Origin: Bacteroidota bacterium
Lineage (GTDB): Bacteria > Bacteroidota > Bacteroidia > B-17B0 > Aurantibacillaceae
DNA: 64,000 nt
NCBI GenBank assembly: GCA_030684395.1
Contig: JAUXTT010000011.1
Coordinates: 186,001-250,000, forward strand
Direction of reading: 5' to 3'
The position numbers and the translations under genes are program-made. The notes under the pieces were generated by a model that searched no databases, was not told the DNA's origin, and saw only the letters and a list, made by a program, of their open reading frames with translations. Position 1 is the first letter of the stretch, and every line of letters starts with the position of its first letter. Positions 45,101 through 52,605 of this stretch are shown here, piece by piece.

Positions 45101-45658
45101 GGTGTATTATTAGGTACTGCTATTTTCAAAATGGATATGAGTATTGTAATGACAGGTGTAGGTGTTATTGCACTTGGTGGTATCGCAGTGCGTAACGGTA
45201 TCCTATTAATTGAATATGCCGAACTAAAACGCAAAGAAGGAATGAAATTGTGGGATGCTACATTGGAAGCAGGAAGAACACGTATGACACCTGTTTTATT
45301 GACAGCAACTGCAGCAATACTTGGCTTGATCCCATTAGCAGTTGGTTTAAATATCGACTTTGAAGCTTTATTTACAGAGTTCAATCCACACATTTATTTT
45401 GGTGGTGATAACGTAACTTTCTGGGGACCTTTATCATGGACCATGATCTTTGGTTTGGCCTTCGCAACTGTTATCACATTAATCATTGTTCCTGCCATGT
45501 ATTTAATGAGTGAACGCCTGAAAAAACGTTCGGTTATCATTTTAAAACATTATGAAATGGGTGCAGCATTGATGTATGTGCCGTTCCTGATCTCTATTTT
45601 AAGAGCAATTCTTTGGTTCAAAAAAATTAAACTGGATTATGGTGATCTAAACGCATAA
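42194..45658 (+). CDS. RND-family multidrug efflux transporter with an extra membrane hairpin
   Basis: The 1154-residue inner-membrane pump is of the AcrB/HAE1 type, driven by proton flow. TM4 carries the two essential Asp residues in ALGIVVDDAIVVIENTHR near residue 405. TM10 has GVIALGGIAVRNGILLIEYAE, with Asn where AcrB has a key Lys region. Porter-domain motifs such as GDQSDKTEVTLHDLI are present. It is about 100 residues longer than AcrB. One insertion near residues 514-560 (ILYAIVALLAHLGG, NLVIFLGLFMVIHRLF) adds two membrane segments between TM6 and TM7, and the C-terminus has another hydrophobic stretch. It is the last gene of the tetR operon. The substrate is unknown. Confidence 0.93.
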   Translation: MLEKFKEFKPSSWAIDNKVSIYILTVIICIVGVMSYNSLPKESFPDITVPTIFVSTVNAGNSPTNIENTITKPIEKKLKSVSGIKKVTSTSLQDVSVIVVEFNTNVNTDKAKLKVKDAVDEARTDMPQTLTMEPRIKEIAFSEIPIMYINVAGKYDLKKLKKYAEDLQEKIEGLKEINEAKLVGALDREIQVNLDMYKMQAAQLTLGDVQRAISAENLSITLGQVPMDGMKRTLSIKKEFKDIEEIKNMVINSQSGARMYLKDIAEVNDSFLEQESFSSSKGKNVITLNVIKRPGENLIEASQKIKNIIEDMKEEEFPEGLEVTISGDQSDKTEVTLHDLINTIIIGFVLVTFILMFFMGVTNALFVASSVPLSMFIAFMIMPAIGFSMNMIVLFAFLLALGIVVDDAIVVIENTHRIFDNGKRDIKTAAKMAAGEVFLPVLSGTLTTLAPFIPLAFWSGIIGKFMFFLPVTLIITLMASLLVAYIINPVFAVDFMKPHHEEKKEYGRLSKKAWRLLILYAIVALLAHLGGKTLIGNLVIFLGLFMVIHRLFLYKVIEAWQTKAWPAFQNKYTKFLKWNLVKPWRPIVLTVVAFVFTMFLFVARSPKVVFFPEGDPNNIFVYVKLPVGTDPVYTNTIMRDVEKKVDEVLGKNNPIVESIITNVTVGVTDPQDQDQNKYPNRGKIAINFVRFGLRTGESTGDYLQKLQNLNWNIAGAEISVNKEQAGPPTSKPINIEIVGDKLEDLLVNANNLKRYLDEQKIPGIVELKKDLEDNKPEIIFDIDRERANREGISTGQLAMEIRGAVFGTEATKFRDADDEYPVQLRYKYDQRINIETIRNLKVTFRDMNLGGILRSVPLSSVCNVYYSNTYGGIKRKNYERVITLSSDVKADFNPNEVVAKVQKAAVGYKALGDVEVKFTGQQEEQQETGAFLGRALLISFGLMLLILVLQFNSFGKPIIIMSEILFSVIGVLLGTAIFKMDMSIVMTGVGVIALGGIAVRNGILLIEYAELKRKEGMKLWDATLEAGRTRMTPVLLTATAAILGLIPLAVGLNIDFEALFTEFNPHIYFGGDNVTFWGPLSWTMIFGLAFATVITLIIVPAMYLMSERLKKRSVIILKHYEMGAALMYVPFLISILRAILWFKKIKLDYGDLNA

Positions 45659-45795
45659 AAATTTAAAAAAGAAACCGAAACTAACCACTTCGATTTTTTT
45701 TATCCGCTCTCTTAAAAAACAGTGAAACACCTCACTTTGCAAAAATTTAATGTTTTTTTTCAAATTTCTTGTTGATATAAATTGATCCATTGTTG

Positions 45796-45803
45796 TATCT
45801 TCG
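45796..45803 (+). promoter_or_regulatory. -7 element of the small membrane protein / ubiA operon
   Basis: TATCTTCG matches TAnnTTCG and ends four bases before ATG 45808, so the transcript is probably leaderless. It separates the next three genes from the efflux operon upstream. Confidence 0.5.
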
Positions 45804-45807
45804 CAGC

Positions 45808-46059
45808 ATGTATAGAGCAACGAGTTATTTATCATTGGGTTTTGGGATATTAGCAGCATTGAGTGTGTTAAAAGTGCAATTTTTATTACCCGGAATGGTT
45901 TGTTGTATTTTAGGTTTTGCAACTTCCATTATGAATATTTTTATTCAAACAAAATATCAGATGGACAAAAAAGTATTTACCCGGGCTCATATCGGTTTGG
46001 TACTCTCCTCCTTTCCTGTTATTTATATTTTGATAATAGTTTTCATTTTTAAAAGCTAA
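45808..46059 (+). CDS. Small hydrophobic membrane protein, unknown function
   Basis: The 83-residue protein has three hydrophobic stretches, near residues 7-22, 25-42 and 60-80, with a basic loop (QTKYQMDKKVFTRAH) between the second and third. I do not recognise a family. The start at 45808 is fixed by the -7 element four bases upstream. It is followed after 7 bases by the prenyltransferase gene, so the two are co-transcribed. Confidence 0.72.
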   Translation: MYRATSYLSLGFGILAALSVLKVQFLLPGMVCCILGFATSIMNIFIQTKYQMDKKVFTRAHIGLVLSSFPVIYILIIVFIFKS

Positions 46060-46066
46060 GCAACAA

Positions 46067-46930
46067 ATGGCATTTGCTTTAAAAAATTATCTTTCATTAA
46101 TTAAATTCAGCCACACCATTTTCGCATTACCATTTGCGATCATTGGTTTTGTGCTTGCTATAAAAGATGATCTTTCTGCTTTTAATCCGTTGCTCTTAGT
46201 GTATGTTATTCTATGCATGGTATTTGCCAGAAGCGCTGCCATGGGATTTAACCGATACATTGACAGAAAATTTGATGCGCAAAATCCACGCACCAAAATG
46301 CGCGAAGTTCCTGCGGGGGTAATTTCAGCCAGTGCTGCTCTTTGGTTCGTAATTATTATGAGTGTATTATTTATTACAACAACCTGGTTCATTAATCCTA
46401 TTTGTTTTTATTTATCACCTGTTGCATTACTTGTGGTTTTAGGATATAGTTATACCAAAAGGTTTACGGCACTTTGCCATTTGGTTTTAGGCGTAGGTTT
46501 AGGCTTAGCTCCTATAGGATCTTATCTGGCAGTAACCGGAGAGTTTGCGTGGTTACCCCTGCTCTATTCTTTCGCGGTATTTTTTTGGGTAAGTGGTTTC
46601 GATATCATTTTTGCTTTACAGGATGAAGAGTTTGACAGATCACTTAACCTGAAATCCATTCCAAGTTATTTAGGAAAAGTGAAAGCTTTACGATTAAGTG
46701 AATTACTGCATATAATTAGTGCAACATTTGTTATAGGTGCAGGTTATATGGCAGGCTTTGGGCCTATTTATTGGGTCGGTGTTGCCTTTTTTTGTGGACT
46801 GTTAACCTACCAACATTTAATTGTAAAGCCAAATGATCTTAGTCGTGTTAATCTTGCATTCGGAACGGTTAATGGTATTGCCAGTGTGGTATTTGCCTGT
46901 TTCACTTTAGCAGAAATACTTATCAATTAA
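46067..46930 (+). CDS. UbiA-family polyprenyltransferase (likely menaquinone pathway, MqnP-like)
   Basis: This membrane enzyme attaches a polyprenyl chain to an aromatic acid. The 287-residue protein has about eight or nine membrane segments. The first Asp motif is NRYIDRKFDAQNPRT at 62-76, and the second is ALQDEEFDRSLNLKSIPSYLG near 185. The first form is typical of 4-hydroxybenzoate-type UbiA and of MqnP in the futalosine pathway. As Bacteroidota use menaquinone and not ubiquinone, MqnP is the better guess; it would be supported by mqn genes elsewhere in the genome. Its stop overlaps the next start by one base (TAATG). Confidence 0.88.
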   Translation: MAFALKNYLSLIKFSHTIFALPFAIIGFVLAIKDDLSAFNPLLLVYVILCMVFARSAAMGFNRYIDRKFDAQNPRTKMREVPAGVISASAALWFVIIMSVLFITTTWFINPICFYLSPVALLVVLGYSYTKRFTALCHLVLGVGLGLAPIGSYLAVTGEFAWLPLLYSFAVFFWVSGFDIIFALQDEEFDRSLNLKSIPSYLGKVKALRLSELLHIISATFVIGAGYMAGFGPIYWVGVAFFCGLLTYQHLIVKPNDLSRVNLAFGTVNGIASVVFACFTLAEILIN

Positions 46931-47601
46931 TGTTTTTTCTTGGATTCATAATTCGGGTGTTCACACATAAACGAACTATCAAATTCATTTATGTTCCCTT
47001 GTTATTGCTCGCAATAACAGTATGGTCATGCAATAACTGGATCCGGAAAAGTGCAGTAACAAAATGTTATAATACAACACAGCAAATTCCGGAAAATAAA
47101 GTTGGTTTACTTTTAGGCACAACCAAATGGGCAAAGGGCGGAGCAAATTTATTTTTTCAATACAGAATAAATGCAGCTGTTGAATTATTTAAATCCGGAA
47201 AAATAAAACATATCTTAGTTAGTGGCGACAATCATACTTTAGAATATAATGAAGCTGAAGACATGCAAAAAGCCCTGATTGAAAACGGCATTCCCGATTC
47301 GTGTATCACCCTGGACTATGCGGGTTTTAGAACACTCGACTCGGTTGTTAGATGTGAAAAAGTTTTCGGGCAGAAAAAATTTACCATCATAAGTCAACCT
47401 TTTCATAATGAACGTGCGCTGTTTATTGCCAAAGGATTTGATTTGGATTGTGTTGCTTTTAATGCCAAAGATGTTCCTTCCAACTATTCTCTTAAAACCA
47501 GGGTTCGTGAATATTTTGCCCGTGTAAAATGTGTATTGGATATTTATATTCTAAAAACGCAACCTAAGTTTCTTGGTGAAAAAGTGAGCATTACAGCTTA
47601 A
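46930..47601 (+). CDS. SanA/YdcF-like DUF218 envelope protein
   Basis: The 223-residue product has one N-terminal membrane segment (about residues 20-35) and a DUF218 domain. Signatures are KVGLLLGTTKWAKGGAN, KIKHILVSGDN, MQKALIENGIPDSCITLDYAG, RTLDSVVRCEKVF and IISQPFHNERALFIA. This matches SanA of enteric bacteria, which affects envelope permeability and vancomycin sensitivity. The active domain should lie in the periplasm. Its start overlaps the stop of the prenyltransferase gene, so translation is coupled. Confidence 0.88.
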   Translation: MFFLGFIIRVFTHKRTIKFIYVPLLLLAITVWSCNNWIRKSAVTKCYNTTQQIPENKVGLLLGTTKWAKGGANLFFQYRINAAVELFKSGKIKHILVSGDNHTLEYNEAEDMQKALIENGIPDSCITLDYAGFRTLDSVVRCEKVFGQKKFTIISQPFHNERALFIAKGFDLDCVAFNAKDVPSNYSLKTRVREYFARVKCVLDIYILKTQPKFLGEKVSITA

Positions 47602-47681
47602 ACCAAGCTCCGGGAATTTCCGAATGCTAATTCTTTCCCTTTCTTTTTTTGTTAATTTTTGATGAATGATGCTGTTTTTTC

Positions 47682-47703
47682 TATTTTTGCTAAAACGTTT
47701 TAG
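47682..47703 (+). promoter_or_regulatory. Promoter and LacI-type palindrome before a type IX cargo gene
   Basis: TATTTTTG (47682-47689) matches the -7 element. It is followed directly by the perfect 14-bp palindrome CTAAAACGTTTTAG (47690-47703), three bases before ATG 47707. The central AACGTT with mirrored flanks is the form of LacI/GalR-family operators. Its position would block initiation. No LacI-type gene lies in the window. Confidence 0.5.
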
Positions 47704-47706
47704 TAA

Positions 47707-49482
47707 ATGAAAACAAAATCACTCCCCTTTTTGATAATTGCAGTTTGGATAAGAATCAGCACGTACGGACAATGCACCTTTAGCTTAGGTAATGATCTTT
47801 TTTATTGTCAGGGACAATCATTTAATCAAACCTTAACGGCTCCTGCAAACCAAACCAGCTATTTATGGAATAGCGGAGCAACAACTCAGAGCATAAATAT
47901 TAATACTGCAGGCGCGTATAATTGTGCAATTACGTTATTGAGTAACGACCTTATTACAAATGGTGGTTTTTCAACAGGAAGCAATGGTTTTTCCAGTTCG
48001 TATGTTGTTGGCACCGGAGGAACCTGGGGGCCGCTTTCAAGTGAAGGTCAATATTTAGTCACTAACAATGCTTCTTCCGCTCATACTAATTTCCCAGGTT
48101 TTGGCGATCATACCGGTGGAGGAGATATGATGGTGGTGAATGGTTCCGGAACACCCGGAACAAGTGTTTGGTGCCAAAGCATAACAGTTAGTCCAAACAC
48201 AGATTATAATTTTTCTACCTGGGTAGCAACCTGCGTAGCGAATTCCTCAACAGAGTTATCGGATCTTCAGTTTTCAATTAACGGAACATTATTAGGCACT
48301 GCTTTCTCCCCACCAATGGCATCAGGACAATGGGCACAATTTAATGCCACATGGAATTCAGGGCCCAACACTTCCGCTTCCATTTGCATTGTGAATCAAA
48401 ATACCGCCATTTCCGGAAATGATTTTGCATTAGATGATATTTTCTTTCAGCAAATCTGCACTGCAAATGATGAAATTGTTGTGACTGAAAACCCCGCCCC
48501 AAGTGTAAGTTTTCCAGGTTTGCCTGCTCCTTTAACATGTACCGTACAAACTGTGCCTTTAAATCCAACAGCATCTTCAAACGTAGCTTTTAACTGGTCA
48601 GGCCCCGGAATTGTTGGAAGTACAGCTTCATCATCAATTACTGCAAATGCTGCCGGTGTTTACAATGTCACTGTTACTAATTCAAATAATTGTACTGCAA
48701 CAGCATCAACTACAGTTAGCGTTTCATCATCAATTCCAATTGTAGATGCGGGACCTGTAACTCAAACTATAGCTTGTCAGGGTTTATCAACTCTGCTTGT
48801 ACCAACTCAGGAGCAAACAAACTACCAATATGCCTGGGCGGGGCCAAATGGATTTTCATCTTCTCAATTTAGTCCGGGAGTTGTAAGTAGCGCCGGAACC
48901 TACATCCTTTCGGCAACTGATCTTACCACGGGCTGTGTAAAAAAAGATAGTATTCTTATAAGTATTTTACCTAATCCGAATGCTGCATTTATAGCAAACC
49001 CCATTTCAGGGAACCCGCCATTGGAAGTTAATTTCACCAATGGAAGTACTAATGCTTCAACATATACCTGGAATTTTGGTGTAAACAGTACAAGCGTAAG
49101 TACACAAAATCCAAGTTACATATATGTTTCTGAAGGAGTTTATCCTGTAAGTTTGGTAGCAAGTAATGGAAACAATCTTTGTAATGATACGGCAACTTCC
49201 ATTATAACTGTGTTACCAAATTCAGCATTGATTATTCCTAATATTTTTAGTCCGAACGGGGATAATATTAACGATCTGTTTCATCTGCATGCAGTAGCTA
49301 TTAAAGAATTGAGTGTAGACATTTTTAATCGCTGGGGTCAGCAGGTTTATAGTTTTAATGGATTAACTGCAGACTGGAATGGAAAAGATTGCTCAGAAGG
49401 GACTTATTATTATATAGTAAAGGGGCAAACTCTGGAAAACAAAGCTATTGATGAAAAAGGAACTGTGCAATTGGTGAAATAA
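47707..49482 (+). CDS. Type IX secretion cargo protein with PKD and type B C-terminal sorting domain
   Basis: The 591-residue surface or secreted protein has a signal peptide (residues 1-21, cut after YGQ). An Ig-like segment follows (LTAPANQTSYLWNSGATTQS), then a jelly-roll region near 75-260 (LITNGGFSTGSNGF, SVWCQSITVSPNTDYNFSTW) that looks like a carbohydrate-binding module. After two Ig-like segments comes a PKD domain near 425-505 (PPLEVNFTNGST, YTWNFG). It ends in a gliding-motility-type (type B) sorting domain: IPNIFSPNGDNINDLF, DIFNRWGQQVY, DWNGKDCSEGTYYYIVKG. The sorting domain directs export through the type IX system. A LacI-like operator at the promoter fits control by sugar. No catalytic domain is seen. 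Confidence 0.88.
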   Translation: MKTKSLPFLIIAVWIRISTYGQCTFSLGNDLFYCQGQSFNQTLTAPANQTSYLWNSGATTQSININTAGAYNCAITLLSNDLITNGGFSTGSNGFSSSYVVGTGGTWGPLSSEGQYLVTNNASSAHTNFPGFGDHTGGGDMMVVNGSGTPGTSVWCQSITVSPNTDYNFSTWVATCVANSSTELSDLQFSINGTLLGTAFSPPMASGQWAQFNATWNSGPNTSASICIVNQNTAISGNDFALDDIFFQQICTANDEIVVTENPAPSVSFPGLPAPLTCTVQTVPLNPTASSNVAFNWSGPGIVGSTASSSITANAAGVYNVTVTNSNNCTATASTTVSVSSSIPIVDAGPVTQTIACQGLSTLLVPTQEQTNYQYAWAGPNGFSSSQFSPGVVSSAGTYILSATDLTTGCVKKDSILISILPNPNAAFIANPISGNPPLEVNFTNGSTNASTYTWNFGVNSTSVSTQNPSYIYVSEGVYPVSLVASNGNNLCNDTATSIITVLPNSALIIPNIFSPNGDNINDLFHLHAVAIKELSVDIFNRWGQQVYSFNGLTADWNGKDCSEGTYYYIVKGQTLENKAIDEKGTVQLVK

Positions 49483-49484
49483 AC

Positions 49485-50486
49485 CTAACTTCTTTCGATT
49501 TTCTCAATTGATTCATCAATTTGTCTGTTCATGTTTTTAAAAAATTGAAAACGCTGTTTTTCTGCGCTTCCACTAATCAACGATGATTTTTTGACAAGAT
49601 TCTTCATCCAATAATCAATCTCATTACAAAAAACTTTGTTTGCTGTTGTTAATGAATTCATTGTATTAAAAGATATGTATGCCATTTTGTTATCACCGGC
49701 ATTTACATAAATACAATTGGTACCAATTACAAGGTCGCTGTTATACAATTGAAAATGTCCGCCTTCCTTTTTTCCATTATCTTTTCTTTCATTCTCGGCA
49801 TAACGATTCAAATTTTCTGCAAACAGTTTTACACGTTCCAAAATTCTTATTGCATCTTGTTTATGGGCAAAAGCTCCCGATTCATAATAAAATTCGACCT
49901 GCTTTAAAACAGTTTGTATGGTTTCATTTGTCCAGATTTCAACACCGGGAATGCTCATATACTCTTCGTTAATTCCTTTCGCAATGTCCATCAAACGTTG
50001 AGGAACAATATCAAACGTAAATTTCTTCCCCTGAAATTCCTTTATATTCAATACTGATCGTTGCCAGTAAAAAAGTTTGAAAGCTGTTATTTCCTGATCA
50101 AAGAATGAATGCATAATGGGCATTTCTTCCGCGGCGTAAACTATTTTTTTTTCTTCAAAAGAATTAATCCATTTGAGTTGCTCGTGAATATTACCCAGGT
50201 ACTTTTCCCAATTGGGTTCAGAATCTGTTAACGAGGTATAGTTACAGGTTACAGTGTCTGATTTATAGGAGAAAACAGAATCCAAAGAGATGTTATACTT
50301 GTTACAGATCTTATAAATCTCTTCTAAAGTAAAGTCAGTTTCGCTTCGTAAACGCCTGTATGCGCTATCTGTGCTCACCTGCAACAAATCTGCAAGATCA
50401 TCCGCAATGGAGATTCCCGCAGGAATCATCCCTTTTAGCACTTTAACAAATTCTTCCTGGATACTTTCCGCAGTTTTAACCTTCAT
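49485..50486 (-). CDS. Helix-turn-helix transcriptional regulator with large helical C-terminal domain
   Basis: The 333-residue protein has an N-terminal XRE-like HTH near residues 20-70 (SIADDLADLLQVSTDSAYRR, then FTLEEIYKICNKYNISLDSV). The remaining 260 residues are helical, rich in Phe/Tyr/Lys, and contain no domain I can name; they may sense a ligand or bind a partner. Such proteins are common in Bacteroidota without known function. ATG 50486 is chosen since the extension to 50513 is mainly hydrophobic and unlike the family start. Two direct operator-like repeats lie 37-84 bases upstream. It is divergent from a block of small exported proteins and convergent with the cargo gene (2-base gap). 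Confidence 0.8.
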   Translation of the reverse strand: MKVKTAESIQEEFVKVLKGMIPAGISIADDLADLLQVSTDSAYRRLRSETDFTLEEIYKICNKYNISLDSVFSYKSDTVTCNYTSLTDSEPNWEKYLGNIHEQLKWINSFEEKKIVYAAEEMPIMHSFFDQEITAFKLFYWQRSVLNIKEFQGKKFTFDIVPQRLMDIAKGINEEYMSIPGVEIWTNETIQTVLKQVEFYYESGAFAHKQDAIRILERVKLFAENLNRYAENERKDNGKKEGGHFQLYNSDLVIGTNCIYVNAGDNKMAYISFNTMNSLTTANKVFCNEIDYWMKNLVKKSSLISGSAEKQRFQFFKNMNRQIDESIEKIERS

Positions 50487-50522
50487 TATTTTTCTTAAAA
50501 TATAATAAAGCAAGGTACAATT

Positions 50523-50570
50523 ATTTGCGAAAAATGCAAAACGGGCTGATTAATTTGCGAAAAACGCCAA
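50523..50570. promoter_or_regulatory. Two operator-like direct repeats 30 bp apart
   Basis: ATTTGCGAAAAATGCAAA (50523-50540) and ATTTGCGAAAAACGCCAA (50553-50570) match at 16 of 18 positions. Their starts are exactly 30 bp apart, about three turns of DNA. The first is itself a dyad, TTTGC-N7-GCAAA. Their position upstream of the HTH gene and in the divergent gap suggests autoregulation and control of the 50700 gene. Confidence 0.6.
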
Positions 50571-50699
50571 TATCCGTTTTTCCGGATTACCTGATAATAT
50601 GGATTTGCACTTGTCGCCTTATCCAACGATGTCTTAGTATTTCCTCGTTTCACTCCGGTATGTAACTGAAATACTTTTACATCAGAAAAACAAAGAACA

Positions 50700-51113
50700 A
50701 TGAAAACTTCAATACTCATTTTACTGCTCACATTTAATAGTTTCAGAAGCTATAGTAATGGCGAAAGTTCAGGTAAATCAATCAAAGATGTTTCAGGAGA
50801 TTCGAATATCACTTTTGAGGCACCAACAGAAGAAGATTCACCCTCTATACAAAAAAACCTTCCTCTATACAATACAAACCTTTCTATAAAAACAACCAGA
50901 AGCCATGCAAATCCTTTTTCTTTTCATGCTATTAAATCATTATTCTTTCCTGAGAAGTGTAGTGAACCAAATGAGATGAAAAGCATTAGTAAAAATGAGA
51001 AGCTGCTCTACAAAATATTAAAAATTCTATTAGTGACTCTAAGCATTGGGCTTGTAGGGTTATTCGTTTCGATGGCTAGTGTTAGCATGCTCTTATTTGT
51101 AATACCATTATAA
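50700..51113 (+). CDS. Small exported or membrane protein, unknown
   Basis: The 137-residue product starts with a signal-like segment (MKTSILILLLTFNSF, possible cut near SYS). A Ser/Asn/Glu-rich polar region follows (about 25-95), and then a strong C-terminal membrane segment (ILKILLVTLSIGLVGLFVSM, about 105-135). I do not recognise the family. It is divergent from the HTH regulator across the operator-like repeats, so it may be its target. It is followed after 22 bases by the frameshifted lipid/CsgG-like gene. Confidence 0.6.
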   Translation: MKTSILILLLTFNSFRSYSNGESSGKSIKDVSGDSNITFEAPTEEDSPSIQKNLPLYNTNLSIKTTRSHANPFSFHAIKSLFFPEKCSEPNEMKSISKNEKLLYKILKILLVTLSIGLVGLFVSMASVSMLLFVIPL

Positions 51114-51135
51114 ACCAAAAAAAATAAAATCAAAC

Positions 51136-52256
51136 ATGAAAACTATAAAAATAAAAATGGCAGCGTTGCTCCTAAGCATCAGTGTATTTGGCTTCTCGCA
51201 AACAAAACGAGGCAATCCATGTCGGTTCTAAATATCGACTCTAAAGGTGTAAACATGGAGCCTACGGTTATGGGCAATATGGTTCGGATGGAACTTGAAA
51301 AGCTTGATTCCTTTGACGTTATGGACAGGTATGACGTAAGTTATATGATTGAAAAAAACAAACTGAGTATAAATAATTGTTATGGTAAAATCTGTTTAGT
51401 AGAAGTTGGAACAACCATTCAGAGTGATAAAATGTTTAGTGGTACAGTTGAACAATTTGGAAAATCAATCATCCTAACTTTCAGAATAATTGATGTAAAA
51501 AATAATGCAATTGAAAAAACACATGTAAAGGAATACCTCAACATTCCCGAAGAATTACAGAGCATGGTGAAGATCTCCATTAACGAATTATTCAACAAGC
51601 CGAACGAAAAAGTACTGGTAGATAAGCTCACCAAAAAATTTGAGTTCGACAACAGTACCAACAATCCTGATGTTGACCGATTGAAACTGGACGGCCCCCG
51701 GATGGGTTTCGTTTCGTACATCGGTTCACTTTATGAACGCATGCAGGAAGGCAAATCAACAGGCGGTTTCAATGCTTTTCCCATGATGTTCCAGTTTGGG
51801 TATCAGTTCGAAAAACAATACCTGAATGAAGGAAAAGTGCAGGCATTGTTTGAGTTTTTACCAATGATTACAGGTTTAGACCAGGGTTATTTCATTCCGA
51901 GTTTCACCGTAATGCATGGCGTTAGAAGCAATGTAAACGGTTGGGAGTTTGCCTTTGGTCCCTCGTTTAGTTTAGTAACAAAAGCGAACGGTTATTATGA
52001 CGCTGATAACAAATGGCAATTAGAAAAACAATGGAGTAGTGATTCAAGTAATGTAAACACCACCAATCCTTTTCCCATTGTAGAACGTATTGATAGCAGG
52101 GGTACAATGAAATTACAGAGTTCGTTTGTGTTTGCATTTGGCCGCACTTTTAAATCAGGCAGGTTAAATATTCCCGTAAATGCTTTTTTCATTCCCGGAA
52201 GAGAAGGCTGGAGAATCGGAGCTTCCTTTGGGTTTAATTCAAAAATTAAAAAGTAG
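51136..52256 (+). pseudogene. Exported protein with CsgG/LpoB-like N-terminal part, signal peptide out of frame
   Basis: A clear signal peptide starts at ATG 51136 (MKTIKIKMAALLLSISVFGF, cut after SQ), but its frame stops at 51234. The body continues in another frame from about 51210 to 52256. Addition of one A in the AAAA run at 51204-51207 would join them as ...SQTKTRQSMSVLNIDSKG. The body has a CsgG/LpoB-like pattern (VRMELEKLDSFDVMDRYDVS, NCYGKICLVEVG, FSGTVEQFGKSIILTFRIID) and a beta-rich C-terminal half (GPRMGFVSYIG, FQFGYQFEKQYL, GRTFKSGRLNIPVNAFF). If the shift is real the body lacks export. A sequence error is equally possible. ATG 51219 is only the first Met of the body. Confidence 0.68.
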
Positions 52257-52283
52257 TCCCAATCAATAATTAAAAACCACACC

Positions 52284-52451
52284 ATGAAAACAATAAAAAA
52301 AATAATGTTAATAGCATTTGTAGCGGTAACATTAAGTGCTTCTTTTATTACCCTCAAAACATGCAGATCAACTTTCCGTGAATTCAAATCGTGCCTCAAA
52401 GAAAATACAGGGAGTAATTATTCAAAACTCATAAACGATTACATTAACTAA
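52284..52451 (+). CDS. Predicted 55-residue exported peptide
   Basis: This short reading frame follows the CsgG-like gene by 27 bases and encodes 55 residues. It has a basic start, a hydrophobic signal-like segment (IMLIAFVAVTLSASFITL) and a polar tail with two Cys (KTCRSTFREFKSCLKENTG). Start and codon use look like the neighbours. There is no homology support; the evidence is the signal-like design and position in a same-strand series of small exported products. Confidence 0.4.
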   Translation: MKTIKKIMLIAFVAVTLSASFITLKTCRSTFREFKSCLKENTGSNYSKLINDYIN

Positions 52452-52472
52452 TTCGTTGCAGCGATCCGCAAC

Positions 52473-52589
52473 ATGAAACGCAGACTTACATTAATGCTTT
52501 TTACTACATGTTTGTTTTCATCGTGTAGTTTGCGTTTGTTTTGCGGGTCTATTTTCAAAAAGGCATTTGCTAAAATTTGTATTGTGTAA
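52473..52589 (+). CDS. Predicted 38-residue lipoprotein-like peptide
   Basis: The frame encodes a basic start (MKRRLTLMLF) and a lipobox-like LFSSC with Cys at residue 18, then a short basic, Cys-containing tail. It lies 21 bases after the 55-residue frame and 16 bases before the CDP-alcohol gene. Very short lipoproteins of this type (like entericidins) exist, but this one is only a candidate. Confidence 0.33.
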   Translation: MKRRLTLMLFTTCLFSSCSLRLFCGSIFKKAFAKICIV

Positions 52590-52605
52590 TTATAAAAAAA
52601 CATCA

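Noticed and set aside
45661-45720. Terminator after the RND gene (CGAA...TTCG then a T-run)
   Set aside because: The stem is only four base pairs with a long loop, too weak to list as a terminator.
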